Shown: piece by piece, positions 25,589 through 34,638 of the stretch
Layout: every line of letters starts with the position of its first letter
How positions within the stretch are numbered: the first letter of the stretch is position 1
NCBI GenBank assembly: GCA_964584315.1
Contig: CAZOZO010000010.1
Location: 1-64,000, forward strand
Length of the DNA: 64,000 bases
Direction: 5' to 3'
Origin: CAXXOK01 sp964584315
GTDB taxonomy: Bacteria > Bacillota > Clostridia > Christensenellales > Aristaeellaceae
Notes under the pieces: model-generated
What the model was told of the DNA's origin: nothing
What the model saw: only the letters and a program-made list of their open reading frames with translations
The model's database searches: none
Program-made: the position numbers and the translations under genes

Positions 25589-25790
25589 GTATACTTCCTT
25601 TCCATGTTCGCATTCCACGCATCGGGTATGGAATGGTGCGCGGGCGGGCGGCTGTGCCGCTCCATTGCTCCGCGTGCCGCGCTTGCGCGGCAAAGCTCAA
25701 AAATACGGAAGGCCATGGCGACGCGCTTTCCGGCGCGGCTTACGCCACCGATGCCGACCTCCGTACCCTACCCTGCGGGAATCGCACGGA
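25589..25790 (-). promoter_or_regulatory. Structured 5' leader of the helicase gene, possible attenuator
   Basis: From the predicted transcription start near 25790, the leader contains a long-range pair (ACGGAGG near 25770 with CTTCCGT near 25705) directly followed by TTTTT (25703-25699), then a second hairpin TGCCGCGC-AA-GCGCGGCA near 25680. The first looks like a conditional terminator. No known riboswitch class is recognised. Confidence 0.4.
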
Positions 25791-25796
25791 AAGTTA

Positions 25797-25825
25797 AGTA
25801 TACCACACCCGAGCCACAATTGCAA
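25797..25825 (-). promoter_or_regulatory. Promoter of the helicase gene
   Basis: Minus strand: -35 TTGCAA (25825-25820), 17-bp spacer, -10 TATACT (25802-25797) with a TGn extension. Confidence 0.75.
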
Positions 25826-25956
25826 AAGGACTTTGCGGGCTTTGGCATCCATTTTTTCGTCGATTCGCGCGATCTGCTTTTGGCATGCACGTAAGCAGGT
25901 TTGTGCAAAGCCAAAAGGGAGGGGGCGTTTCCGCCACCCTTCCCCTATACCCCGCT

Positions 25957-27861
25957 TTACTCCAGTTCAAACGCGCCGGTGTACAGCTGGTAATACTTGC
26001 CCTTCTGGGCGATCAGCTCGTCATGCGTGCCGCGCTCGATGATGCGCCCCTGTTCCAGCACCATGATCACATCCGCGTTGCGCACAGTGGAGAGCCGGTG
26101 GGCGATCACGAACACCGTGCGGCCCTGCATCAGCGCGTCCATACCCTTTTGCACGATGGCTTCGGTGCGGGTGTCGATGCTGCTGGTGGCCTCGTCCAAG
26201 ATCATCACGGGCGGGTCCGCCACGGCGGCGCGCGCGATGGACAATAGCTGCCGCTGGCCCTGGCTCAGGCCGGAGCCGTCGCCCTTGAGCACCGTCTGGT
26301 AGCCCTGCGGCAGCAGGCGGATGAAGGTATCCGCGTTGGCGCGCCTGGCGGCGGCGATGCAATCCTCGTCGGTCGCGTCCAGCTTGCCATAGCGGATGTT
26401 GTCCATCACCGTGCCGGTAAACAGGTTCACATCCTGCAATACCATCCCCAGGCTGCGGCGAAGGTCGTCCTTCTTGATCTTGTTCACATTGATGCCGTCG
26501 TACCTGATCTTGCCATCCGCAATGTCGTAAAAGCGGTTGATCAGGTTGGTGATGGTCGTTTTGCCCGCGCCCGTGGAGCCCACGAACGCCACCTTCTGCC
26601 CGGGCCGCGCATACAGGCTGATGTCCTGCAACACCATCTTTTCCTCTACGTAGCCGAAATCCACATTCTCCAGCACCACATCGCCCATCAGGCGCTGGTA
26701 GGTAGTGGTGCCGTCTGAGTGGGGATGCTTCCACGCCCATATGCCGGTGCGCTCAGCCGTCTCGGTCAGGGTGCCGTCCGCGTTCTCGGTGGCATTCACC
26801 AGCGTCACATAGCCGTTGTCCACCTCGGCGGGTTCGTCCATCAGCTTGAAGATGCGGCCCGCGCCCGCCAGCGCCATCACCACGGCGTTGAGCTGCTGGC
26901 TCACCTGCGTGATGGGCATGGTGAAGCTGCGGCTCAGTTGCAGGAACGCCGCGATGCCGCCCAGCGTGAGCCCGCCCACGCCGCCGATGGCCAGCGCGCC
27001 GCCCAGCACGGCGATCAGCGCATACTGGAGGTTGCCTAGGTTGCCCATGATGGGCATCAGGATGTTGGCGAAGGTATTGGCCTTGGTGGCATGGCCCAGC
27101 AGCTCGTCATTGCGGCGCTCGAAACCCTCCATGCTCTTGTGCTCGTGGCCGAACACCTGCACCACCTTCTGGCCGTTGATCATCTCCTCGGTGTAGCCGT
27201 TCAGGTCGCCGAGGGTCTTTTGCTGGCTGGCGAAGTATTTGCCGCTCTTGCCGCCGATCTTGCCCACCAGCAGCATCATCAGCGCGACCGTCACCAGCAC
27301 GAACGCCGTCAAAATCAGGTTGGTGGTCAGCATGGCCACGAACACGGTTGTCACCGAGATCAGCGAGGATATCACCTGCGGCAGGCTCTGGCTGATCATC
27401 TGGCGCAGGGTGTCGATATCGTTGGTGTAGTGGCTCATGACATCGCCGAAGGCGTTGTTGTCAAAGTAGCGGATGGGCAGGCGCTGCATGTGGCGGAACA
27501 TCCCGTCGCGGATGTTCTTAAGCGTATTCTGCCCCACGGCCACCATCAGAAAGTTGCTCGTAAACGCGGCGACCGTGCCGCACAGGAACACCACGCCCAT
27601 CATGAGCACCGCGCTCAGCAGGCCGGAAAAATCGCGGCTGCCGCTTAACAGCATGGGCGCGATGTAGCCGTCAATCAGCGTGCGCAGGAACATCGCGCCG
27701 ATTACGCCCGTAACCGCGCTTACCAGAATACACAGGAACACCACGGCAAGGCGGAGGCGAAACGGCTTCAAGTAGCCCAGCAGGCGCTTGATGACTTTCG
27801 TATCCGGCTTTTTCATGGGGCCTGCGGCGCCATGCCCGCCCCTCATCGGTCCGCGCATCAT
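25957..27861 (-). CDS. Heterodimeric ABC exporter, subunit 2
   Basis: 634 aa. Six membrane segments from about residue 35 to 330 form an exporter-type domain. The nucleotide-binding domain has Walker A GSTGAGKTT, Q-loop LQDVNLFTGT, signature LSQGQ, Walker B VMILDEATSS with catalytic Glu, and an H-loop. Between the domains lies a 40-residue insert (NATENADGTLTETAE). It overlaps its partner gene by 4 bp (ATGA). Such pairs (BmrC/BmrD, LmrC/LmrD) export drugs or lipids. The Glu after the Walker B Asp makes this the subunit with the consensus ATP site. Confidence 0.92.
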   Translation of the reverse strand: MMRGPMRGGHGAAGPMKKPDTKVIKRLLGYLKPFRLRLAVVFLCILVSAVTGVIGAMFLRTLIDGYIAPMLLSGSRDFSGLLSAVLMMGVVFLCGTVAAFTSNFLMVAVGQNTLKNIRDGMFRHMQRLPIRYFDNNAFGDVMSHYTNDIDTLRQMISQSLPQVISSLISVTTVFVAMLTTNLILTAFVLVTVALMMLLVGKIGGKSGKYFASQQKTLGDLNGYTEEMINGQKVVQVFGHEHKSMEGFERRNDELLGHATKANTFANILMPIMGNLGNLQYALIAVLGGALAIGGVGGLTLGGIAAFLQLSRSFTMPITQVSQQLNAVVMALAGAGRIFKLMDEPAEVDNGYVTLVNATENADGTLTETAERTGIWAWKHPHSDGTTTYQRLMGDVVLENVDFGYVEEKMVLQDISLYARPGQKVAFVGSTGAGKTTITNLINRFYDIADGKIRYDGINVNKIKKDDLRRSLGMVLQDVNLFTGTVMDNIRYGKLDATDEDCIAAARRANADTFIRLLPQGYQTVLKGDGSGLSQGQRQLLSIARAAVADPPVMILDEATSSIDTRTEAIVQKGMDALMQGRTVFVIAHRLSTVRNADVIMVLEQGRIIERGTHDELIAQKGKYYQLYTGAFELE

Positions 27862-29588
27862 GGCTGCTCGCCCCCTTTCGTCTGCGACTCATACACCTCG
27901 CGATAGATGTCGCTGCTGGTCATCAGGTCGTCATGCGTGCCTACCGCGACCACGCTGCCCCCGTCCATCACCACGATGATATCCGCATCCTGCACCGAGG
28001 CGATGCGCTGCGCGATGATCAGCTTGGTGGTATGGGGAATGGCCTCGCGGAACGCCTTGCGGATCATCGAATCCGTAGCGGTATCCACCGCGCTGGTGGA
28101 ATCGTCCAAAATCAGGATTTTCGGGTTTTTCAGCAGCGCGCGCGCAATGCACAGGCGCTGTTTCTGCCCGCCGGACACGTTCGCGCCGCCCTGCTCGATC
28201 ATGGTGTCGTACCCGTCCGGCATCAGGCGGATGAACCCGTCTGCCTGCGCAAGCTCGCAGGCGCGCCGAAGCTGCTCGTCCGTCGCGTCCGCATTGCCCC
28301 AGCGCAGGTTATCTTTGATGGTGCCGCTGAAAAGTTCGTTCTTTTGCAGCACCATCGCCACGGCCTCGCGCAGGGTAGGCAGGTCGTAGGCTCGCACGTC
28401 CACGCCGCCCACGCGCACGGTGCCCACCGTCGCGTCGTACAGGCGTGGGATCAGCTGCACCAGCGACGACTTGCCGCTGCCCGTCTCGCCCAGCACGCCA
28501 ACGACTGCGCCGGACGGGATGGTGAGTTTCACATCGGTCAGGCACAGGTGGTCTTTGTCCTTGCCGTAGCTGAATCCGACATGCTCAAAGGCGATGGAGC
28601 CGTCGCGCACCTCGGTCACGGGATGCTCCGGGCTCTGGATATCCGTCGTTTCGGAGAGCACTTCCACAATGCGTTCGGTGGAGGCGCGCGAAATGGTCAG
28701 CATCACGAACACCATCGAAAGCATCATCAGGCTCATGAGGATCTGGAAGGCGTAAGTGAGCAGGCTCATCAGCTGCCCGGTGGTCAGCGTGCTGCCGACG
28801 ATCATCTGCGCGCCAAACCACGACAATAGCAGGATAATAATGTACATCGACAGCTGCATCAGCGGCATCGAAAACGCAAGGATGCGCTCCGCAAGGCTGA
28901 AATCCTTGTAGATGGACTGCGAGACGCCTTCGAACTTCTGCGTTTCATAGTCCTCGCGCACATAGCTCTTGACCACGCGGATGCCGCGCACGTTCTCCTG
29001 CACCACCTTGTTGAGGCGGTCGTAGGTTTTGAACACCCGCTCGAACACCGGGTGCGCGTTTTTGATAATCAGAAACATGCCCACGCCCAGCAGCGGGATC
29101 ACGCACAGGAACACCCACGCGAGGTTCGGGCTCACGCGGAAGGCCATGAGTAGCGCGAAAACCAGCATCAGCGGCGAGCGCACCGCGATGCGCACGACAA
29201 TCTGAAACGCGTTTTGCACATTAGTCACGTCGGTCGTAAGCCGGGTGACCAGGCTGGCCGAGGAAAACCGGTCGATATTGAAAAACGAGAAACGCTGCAC
29301 ATTCTGGTAGATGTCCTTGCGAACGTTGTGCGCAAAGCCGGACGACGCGATGGCCGCGCTGCGGCCCGACAGCGCGCCGAACAGCAGCGACACCGCGCAG
29401 CTGACCACCAGCAGCGCGCCGTACAGCCAGATCATGTTCATGTCGCCCTTTTGCACCCCAAGGTCAATCAGGCTTGCCATCAGGATGGGGATCACCACAT
29501 CGATGACGACCTCGATGGCCACGAAGACCGGGGTCAGGATGGTATGCGTTCGGTACTCACGGATACATTTCATCAGCCGTCTGATCAT
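27858..29588 (-). CDS. Heterodimeric ABC exporter, subunit 1
   Basis: 576 aa. It has six membrane segments and one nucleotide-binding domain: Walker A GETGSGKSS, signature VSGGQ, and Walker B ILILDDSTSAVD. The residue after the Walker B Asp is Asp rather than the catalytic Glu, and the H-loop His is Gln (IIAQRI). These are the marks of the degenerate-site subunit in heterodimeric exporters, so it should pair with the next gene. It overlaps the MarR gene upstream by 4 bp, making a three-gene unit marR-abc1-abc2. Confidence 0.93.
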   Translation of the reverse strand: MIRRLMKCIREYRTHTILTPVFVAIEVVIDVVIPILMASLIDLGVQKGDMNMIWLYGALLVVSCAVSLLFGALSGRSAAIASSGFAHNVRKDIYQNVQRFSFFNIDRFSSASLVTRLTTDVTNVQNAFQIVVRIAVRSPLMLVFALLMAFRVSPNLAWVFLCVIPLLGVGMFLIIKNAHPVFERVFKTYDRLNKVVQENVRGIRVVKSYVREDYETQKFEGVSQSIYKDFSLAERILAFSMPLMQLSMYIIILLLSWFGAQMIVGSTLTTGQLMSLLTYAFQILMSLMMLSMVFVMLTISRASTERIVEVLSETTDIQSPEHPVTEVRDGSIAFEHVGFSYGKDKDHLCLTDVKLTIPSGAVVGVLGETGSGKSSLVQLIPRLYDATVGTVRVGGVDVRAYDLPTLREAVAMVLQKNELFSGTIKDNLRWGNADATDEQLRRACELAQADGFIRLMPDGYDTMIEQGGANVSGGQKQRLCIARALLKNPKILILDDSTSAVDTATDSMIRKAFREAIPHTTKLIIAQRIASVQDADIIVVMDGGSVVAVGTHDDLMTSSDIYREVYESQTKGGEQP

Positions 29589-30073
29589 TCACATTCCTCC
29601 CCGCGGCAGCTAGGCCGCGGCTCCGCGGCCTGTGAGGCCGCATATTCGTTCAGGTTGCGCTCGAACTTGTCCACTGCGTGGAAGAACGCCTCCAACTCCT
29701 CGGGCGTCACGCCGCGGGTGATCATGGCATTGGCCTGTGCCATATGCTCCTGGAAGTGCTGGTGCATCGCCTCCGCGCGTTCAGTAAGCACAAGGCGTTT
29801 CAGGCGCGCATCCCACGGTACGGATTCGCGCCGAAGCAGGCCGCCTTTCTCCATGGCCGCCAGCAGCGCGCTGGCCGTGGAGCGGCGTACCTGAAACGCC
29901 TGTTCCAGATCGCGCTGGTACACATCCTGCCCCGCGTGGTGCGTCAGGTAGCCGATCACGCGGCCCTGCATGGGCGTGGCCTCGCCGTGTGCCATAGGCC
30001 CGCTGTCCGCCAGCCTGCGCATGAGGTTAAGCAATTTGCGCACCGCGAAGGTCACTTCACGCCTGTTTTCCAT
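29585..30073 (-). CDS. MarR-family transcriptional regulator
   Basis: 162 aa. The winged helix has the recognition-helix region VRRSTASALLAAMEKGGLLRR and the wing with DARLKRLVLTE, then a long dimerisation helix. It is the first gene of the ABC exporter operon and overlaps the exporter gene by 4 bp. A perfect 16-bp palindrome sits against the -10 box of its promoter, so autorepression relieved by a ligand exported by the pump is likely. A frame begins at 30154, but GGGGAGG and the promoter position fix the ATG at 30073. Confidence 0.92.
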   Translation of the reverse strand: MENRREVTFAVRKLLNLMRRLADSGPMAHGEATPMQGRVIGYLTHHAGQDVYQRDLEQAFQVRRSTASALLAAMEKGGLLRRESVPWDARLKRLVLTERAEAMHQHFQEHMAQANAMITRGVTPEELEAFFHAVDKFERNLNEYAASQAAEPRPSCRGEECE

Positions 30074-30088
30074 GATGCCTCCCCTAAT

Positions 30089-30104
30089 TGTTAGCGTGCT
30101 AACA
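30089..30104. promoter_or_regulatory. MarR operator
   Basis: TGTTAGCGTGCTAACA, a perfect palindrome, touches the -10 box and covers the transcription start of the marR-exporter operon. Confidence 0.75.
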
Positions 30105-30132
30105 TTATACGGTCGGCCTATGCACTTGTCAA
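30104..30132 (-). promoter_or_regulatory. Consensus promoter of the marR-ABC operon
   Basis: Minus strand: -35 TTGACA (30132-30127), 17-bp spacer, -10 TATAAT (30109-30104), a full sigma-A consensus. Confidence 0.9.
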
Positions 30133-30276
30133 TGGAAAAAGAGAAGCGTAGCAAGTGATCGACAACCTGACAAAATCAAGGTGAATCAGCACTTTCCGGC
30201 ATCCCATGCACTACTTGGGCAAAACATGGCCCAACACGGCATGGCATTCGATGGGCTTCAGACAAGGCTGCTCTGC

Positions 30277-31320
30277 TCAGGGCTGCGCGCCCGTCATCAG
30301 ACTGTCTACCAGCTCAATGGCTTTGCCGAGCCGCTGGTTGTAATCGCCGCCCACCACTACCAGCTTATCGCCAAAGCCATGGTAGCGGTACATGTTCAGC
30401 AGCCGCTCATTCAGCGCCATGCGCCGCTCCTGGTCGCCGTTTAAGCGCTGGCCGTCGGCCACCCATTTCACGTCCGGCTGTAAAAACAGCATCAAATCGT
30501 AGCGCGTATGGTCGATATAGGCTTCTACCAGCGGGTTGCGGTGCCCGAGGTACAATTCGCTGAAGTAGTCGGTATAGGTCGCGTCCGTATCGAAAAAGCA
30601 CACCTTGTTGGCAGCGCGCAGCGCCTGATAGTCCTGCTCGTATTGCAGGTGCGCGATACGGCCAAAGTCGATGTCGGTAAAAACGGTCTCGTCGTTGCCA
30701 AGGTAGTCGCGGGCATAGTAGCGCCCCACTTCCTCGGACCAGGACGTGTTGTACAGCTTGGCAAGGCACTTGGTCAGCGTGGTTTTGCCGCAGCTCTCGG
30801 TGCCCGCGATCAGCACCTTTTTGGCGAAAAACGGGCGTGCGGAGCCTAAAATATACTGCCAGTTGCCAAGGATGTTCCCCCGGATATCGGTTGCCGATAT
30901 GGGGTAGCGCGTGCGGGCGGGGTCAAACAGCTCGACCTCCGCCTCGGGGAAATGCTGGGTCAGCATGGCCTCATCCTCGCAGTCGCCCACGAAAAACGCG
31001 TCGATCCCCTCCGGCACCACCTGCCGCATCCGCTCGCTCCACAGCGGCCACCCTTCCGGCGCGGCGGGCAGGTCGGTCTCGTCCAGCATGCGCACCACGA
31101 TATGCTCCATATCCTGCACCTGCTGGCCGATCCACTGCTTGCGCAGCTGGTAGGTAATTGTGGGCAGCCCCGCGCTCTGGCAAAGCTCGCGCGTTTGCTC
31201 CGCGTTATCGGATATGACCACCACCAGCTTTTCGCACTTGGTGGAAGCCTCGATGATCTGGTACAGGTGCCCCCTGTGGGGCGGGCAAAAGCGACCAAAA
31301 TACACGCCGGTCTTATACAT
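30277..31320 (-). CDS. nadR: NadR-like NMN adenylyltransferase / nicotinamide riboside kinase
   Basis: 347 aa. The N-terminal nucleotidyltransferase has FGRFCPPHRGH (HxGH at 15-18) and ISATDIR (141-147). The C-terminal kinase has P-loop GTESCGKT (173-180) and a DTDATYTDYF segment. It lacks the N-terminal helix-turn-helix of enterobacterial NadR, so it is an enzyme and not a repressor. It should phosphorylate imported nicotinamide riboside and may adenylate NMN. The gene follows a secreted 5'-nucleotidase gene on the same strand, which could supply nucleoside from NMN or NAD. Start fixed by AGGAGG before the ATG at 31320. Confidence 0.9.
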   Translation of the reverse strand: MYKTGVYFGRFCPPHRGHLYQIIEASTKCEKLVVVISDNAEQTRELCQSAGLPTITYQLRKQWIGQQVQDMEHIVVRMLDETDLPAAPEGWPLWSERMRQVVPEGIDAFFVGDCEDEAMLTQHFPEAEVELFDPARTRYPISATDIRGNILGNWQYILGSARPFFAKKVLIAGTESCGKTTLTKCLAKLYNTSWSEEVGRYYARDYLGNDETVFTDIDFGRIAHLQYEQDYQALRAANKVCFFDTDATYTDYFSELYLGHRNPLVEAYIDHTRYDLMLFLQPDVKWVADGQRLNGDQERRMALNERLLNMYRYHGFGDKLVVVGGDYNQRLGKAIELVDSLMTGAQP

Positions 31321-31340
31321 AAGGCTGCGCCTCCTGACTG

Positions 31341-31355
31341 GTGGTAGCTTACCAC
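31341..31355. promoter_or_regulatory. GTGGTA-N3-TACCAC operator-like palindrome
   Basis: A perfect 6-3-6 inverted repeat between the -10 box and the ribosome site of nadR, where the transcript should start. It is a candidate repressor site for NAD-related control; the protein is unknown. Confidence 0.5.
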
Positions 31356-31384
31356 AGTATAGCGGCAACGGGCGCGCGGCACAA
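31356..31384 (-). promoter_or_regulatory. Candidate promoter of nadR
   Basis: Minus strand: -35 TTGTGC (31384-31379, weak), 17-bp spacer, -10 TATACT (31361-31356). Confidence 0.5.
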
Positions 31385-31406
31385 GCATAATTTGCGAATT
31401 GACAAG

Positions 31407-31434
31407 GGGCGGCGCGGCAAGCGCCGCGCCGCCC
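31407..31434 (-). terminator. GC-rich hairpin after the nucleotidase gene
   Basis: A perfect 12-bp stem (31407-31418 with 31423-31434) around AAGC. The T-run is poor, so termination may be partial and allow read-through to nadR. Confidence 0.5.
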
Positions 31435-31443
31435 GTTACACCG

Positions 31444-33093
31444 CTAGGGCTTGATGGTGATGCGCCCCGCCGGTGCCGCGTATCCCTCGCCGATCACGCC
31501 GCCCAGCACGGTCTTGGTGTAGTCGATCAGCGCGTCCTCCAGCGCCACATAGGTGTCGTAGCCGGTCTGCTGGTTGGGGTAGCGCAGCACATAGGCCTGA
31601 TCGCCGCCCGCGGCCAGGTAGTCATTGGTGGCGACCACATACAGCGCGGTGGGGTCGAAGGGCTTGTCGCCCACGGTTTCGATGGTCACACGGCTGCCGG
31701 GCTTGGCAGGCGCAAAGAAGGTGGAGCTTGGGTACTGCTCGCCCTGCGCGTAGGGCACCGACGTATCGATGGTAAAGCGGATGCCCGCCACCTGCAGGAA
31801 ACCACCCGCGGGCTGCGGCGCGCTGAAGTAGGATGCCTCCATCAGCTCCAGCAGTTCCGCCCCGGTAACGCTAAGCACGACGATGGTGTTGCCAAAGGGG
31901 AACACCGTCTTCATGTCCTTCATGGTGATTGGCCCTGCGGCGATGCTCGCGCGGATGCTGCCCCCGTTGGTGAACGCGGCCACCACCGGCTGGCTGTAGC
32001 TCTGGTTGGCCTGCCACAGCATCGCGTCGGCGCAGAAGTCGCCAAGGTTCGTCTCCTGCGTGCGCACGCCCGGGGCGCGCTCGCCATCAAGCGCCACGGT
32101 CGTCTGTGCGAATGTCTCGCCCAAGGCGGTCTCCACCTGCGCGTTCACCCCGCCCACCAACGCGGATACCTCCGCGTCGCCATATTTGGCGCTCACCTGC
32201 GTGGGCTGCGCAGCATAGAGCGCGGCCGTCAACTTCTTGCCGTCGAACACCACCTCGCCGATGTATCCGCCGTAGCAGCCCGCGCTCACCAGCAGCGTCT
32301 GCGGTACGTCTTTATCGCCTTCGGCGTGCTTCTGAGGCACGCGCTCGTTGAGTGTTACGTGGCTGTGCCCGTCGATGAACAGGTCGATGCCGGTGGTGTT
32401 CGCAATCACATCGCGGGATCGGTTGCCCGCGCTCTGCTCGTCCACGCCCAAGTGCCCCAGCACCACGATCAGGTCGCAGCCCTTAGCCCGCAGCTCGTCC
32501 ACGTACTGCTGCGCACAGGCGTAGAGCGCGTCGCCCATCAAAAAATCCACATTCTTGAGCAGCGCGGGGTTTGCCTTGGTCAACGTTTCCGGCGTCGTCA
32601 GGCCGATGACGCCCACCGTGTAGCCGCCCGCTGTGAACATGTGCGTCGGCGGCAGGTACAGCGTGCCGTCGCTCTGGCGCAACAGGTTGGCGCACAGCAC
32701 GGGGAAAGCCGCCGTAGCGGCGTTTTGCTGAAACTGATCCACACCCCAGTCAAACTCGTGGTTGCCGGGGCACATCGCGTCATACCCCGCGGCACTCATA
32801 AATGCGAACGCCTCCGCACCCTTGCTCAGGTTCACAAGCGGTTGCCCCTGAGAGGCGTCGCCCGCGTCCATCAGCAGCACATCCGCGCCCAGCGCCTGCG
32901 CGTCCAGTTTGTACTGCTTGATCTGCGCATAGCCCACCGATGGGGCGGCGGGGTCGGTCACGGCATAGCCGTGCACATCGTTCGTGTGCAAAATGACCAG
33001 CTTGCCTGTGAGGTCCACCGGTTGATCCGCCAGCGCGGGCAGGCACAGCAACGCCATCAGCGTTGCCAGCAGGATGGAAAGCGCCTTTTTCAT
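31444..33093 (-). CDS. Secreted 5'-nucleotidase / UshA-type metallophosphatase
   Basis: 549 aa. A signal peptide (1-22) precedes a calcineurin-like phosphoesterase domain with HTNDVHG (36-42), GDASQG (78-83), GNHEFDWG (110-117) and GHSHV. A C-terminal 5'-nucleotidase domain has TNGGSIR and VFPFGNT. No sortase motif or membrane anchor is seen at the C-terminus. Members dephosphorylate nucleotides, UDP-sugars, NAD or NMN outside the cell. The next gene downstream is nadR, which suggests use in nicotinamide riboside salvage. It has its own promoter and a leader of about 150 nt. Confidence 0.92.
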   Translation of the reverse strand: MKKALSILLATLMALLCLPALADQPVDLTGKLVILHTNDVHGYAVTDPAAPSVGYAQIKQYKLDAQALGADVLLMDAGDASQGQPLVNLSKGAEAFAFMSAAGYDAMCPGNHEFDWGVDQFQQNAATAAFPVLCANLLRQSDGTLYLPPTHMFTAGGYTVGVIGLTTPETLTKANPALLKNVDFLMGDALYACAQQYVDELRAKGCDLIVVLGHLGVDEQSAGNRSRDVIANTTGIDLFIDGHSHVTLNERVPQKHAEGDKDVPQTLLVSAGCYGGYIGEVVFDGKKLTAALYAAQPTQVSAKYGDAEVSALVGGVNAQVETALGETFAQTTVALDGERAPGVRTQETNLGDFCADAMLWQANQSYSQPVVAAFTNGGSIRASIAAGPITMKDMKTVFPFGNTIVVLSVTGAELLELMEASYFSAPQPAGGFLQVAGIRFTIDTSVPYAQGEQYPSSTFFAPAKPGSRVTIETVGDKPFDPTALYVVATNDYLAAGGDQAYVLRYPNQQTGYDTYVALEDALIDYTKTVLGGVIGEGYAAPAGRITIKP

Positions 33094-33249
33094 GGAATGT
33101 TCCTCCTCTCAAGATTGGGGTTATGATTTGTGGGCGAAGGTGCCCGATACCATGTTCCGCAAGCGATACAAGCGGCGGATGAGCGAGGCGCACGTCCTGT
33201 ACATTGGTAGTGGTTGGAAAGATGGCGTATTTTTAGCTTCTCTGTATTG

Positions 33250-33279
33250 ATTATAACAAAACCCGCCCCCACACGTCAA
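33250..33279 (-). promoter_or_regulatory. Promoter of the 5'-nucleotidase gene
   Basis: Minus strand: -35 TTGACG (33279-33274), 18-bp spacer, -10 TATAAT (33255-33250). Confidence 0.7.
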
Positions 33280-33324
33280 TCAGGAGGCGGTTGTATATGG
33301 CTATATTTCAGGCTTATGCGTGTT

Positions 33325-34407
33325 TCACTCGCCCCTGGCATTTTTTACGATGGCCTCCCACAGGCCGTTTAAGTACGCGATACCCAGCGCCCGGTCGTAC
33401 AGGCCGTAGCCGGGGCGGCCCTTCTCATCCCAGATCATGCGGCCGTGGTCCGGGCGCACATAGGCATCGGGGCAGGTATCGTGGATGGCCTTCATCACCT
33501 GATACATGTCGATATCGCCGTCGGTGCTGAGGTGGCTGGCCTCACGGAACTTGCGGTGCCCCAGATGCTTTACATTGCGGGCGTGCACACACGCCACGCG
33601 GCCCATCTCGCCAAAGTGACGGATGATGGCGGGCACATCGTTTGCCACATTGCTGCCCAGCGAACCCGTGCACAGGCACAGCGCATTGCGCTTGGAGGGG
33701 TTCAGCGCCATGATGCGGTCAAACTGAGCCTGCGTGTGCGCGATGCGCGGCAGGCCGAAGATGGGCCAGGCAGGGTCGTCCGGATGCACAGCCATGGACA
33801 CGCCCACTTCCTCGCATGTGGGGATGATGCCGTCAAGGAAGTATTTGTAGTTGGCGCGCAGGTCGTCCTCGGTCACGGGCTCATACCGCTTGAGCGTGCT
33901 CTCCAGCTCCGCGAGGCGCGCGGGTTCCCAGCCGGGCAGCGTGAAGCCGTTGCTGCCGCTCGCGGTGCGGCGCACGATCTCCAGCGGGGTCATTCCCGCA
34001 AGCTCCGCCTCGTCAAAGTACAGGCTGTTGCTGCCATCCTCCGGTATTTCGCGGGCCAGGTCGGTGCGCAACCAGTCGAACACCGGCATAAAGTTGTAGA
34101 CGATCACCTTGACGCCGTATTTGGCGAGGTTTTTGATGGTCTGGCAGTAATGCTCGATATAGCGATCGCGCGTGGGCAAGCCCAGCTTGATATCCTCATG
34201 CACGTTTACGCTCTCGATCACTTCACATTCAAGGCCCGCGGCGTGCACAACATCGATATAGGCTTTGATCTCATCCTCTTCCCATACCTCGCCCGCCGCT
34301 TTGTAATCTAAAAGACCCATCAGGCCAGAGCAGCCGGGGATCTGGCGGATCTGTTTCAGCGTGATCGCGTCGCTGTTTTTGCCATACCAACGGAAGGTCA
34401 TCTTCAT
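33325..34407 (-). CDS. uxuA: Mannonate dehydratase
   Basis: 360 aa, full length for UxuA. The N-terminus MTFRWYGKNSDAITLKQIRQIPG and the metal-binding region (AVHPDDPAWPIFGLPRI, CLCTGSLG, HARNVKHL, DGDIDMYQVM, RPDHGRMIW) are diagnostic. It converts D-mannonate to 2-keto-3-deoxygluconate in hexuronate breakdown. No uxaC, uxuB or kdg gene is adjacent, so the rest of the pathway lies elsewhere. AAGGAGC stands before the ATG. Confidence 0.96.
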   Translation of the reverse strand: MKMTFRWYGKNSDAITLKQIRQIPGCSGLMGLLDYKAAGEVWEEDEIKAYIDVVHAAGLECEVIESVNVHEDIKLGLPTRDRYIEHYCQTIKNLAKYGVKVIVYNFMPVFDWLRTDLAREIPEDGSNSLYFDEAELAGMTPLEIVRRTASGSNGFTLPGWEPARLAELESTLKRYEPVTEDDLRANYKYFLDGIIPTCEEVGVSMAVHPDDPAWPIFGLPRIAHTQAQFDRIMALNPSKRNALCLCTGSLGSNVANDVPAIIRHFGEMGRVACVHARNVKHLGHRKFREASHLSTDGDIDMYQVMKAIHDTCPDAYVRPDHGRMIWDEKGRPGYGLYDRALGIAYLNGLWEAIVKNARGE

Positions 34408-34481
34408 GGGGGTTGCTCCTTTCGTGGCGCTTGGCCGCGCCGGGCGTGTATTGTAGCGGCTGATTCGGTTTGCTTGCTTCG

Positions 34482-34510
34482 ACTATAGCATAGCCGCAAA
34501 GGCATGTCAA
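34482..34510 (-). promoter_or_regulatory. Promoter of uxuA
   Basis: Minus strand: -35 TTGACA (34510-34505), 17-bp spacer, -10 TATAGT (34487-34482). Confidence 0.8.
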
Positions 34511-34540
34511 CTAGTATACAAGGGTGCGTGCCCCGCTCGC

Positions 34541-34569
34541 TTGTACGCCGCGCCTTTCCTTGCTATAAT
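34541..34569 (+). promoter_or_regulatory. Promoter of birA
   Basis: TTGTAC (34541-34546), 17-bp spacer, TATAAT (34564-34569). Confidence 0.75.
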
Positions 34570-34638
34570 GGCGATAGCCGCACCGCGCGCCCGGCGCAAT
34601 GCGGCGCGCCATTCTCCCCACCGACCGGAGGAGGCCCC

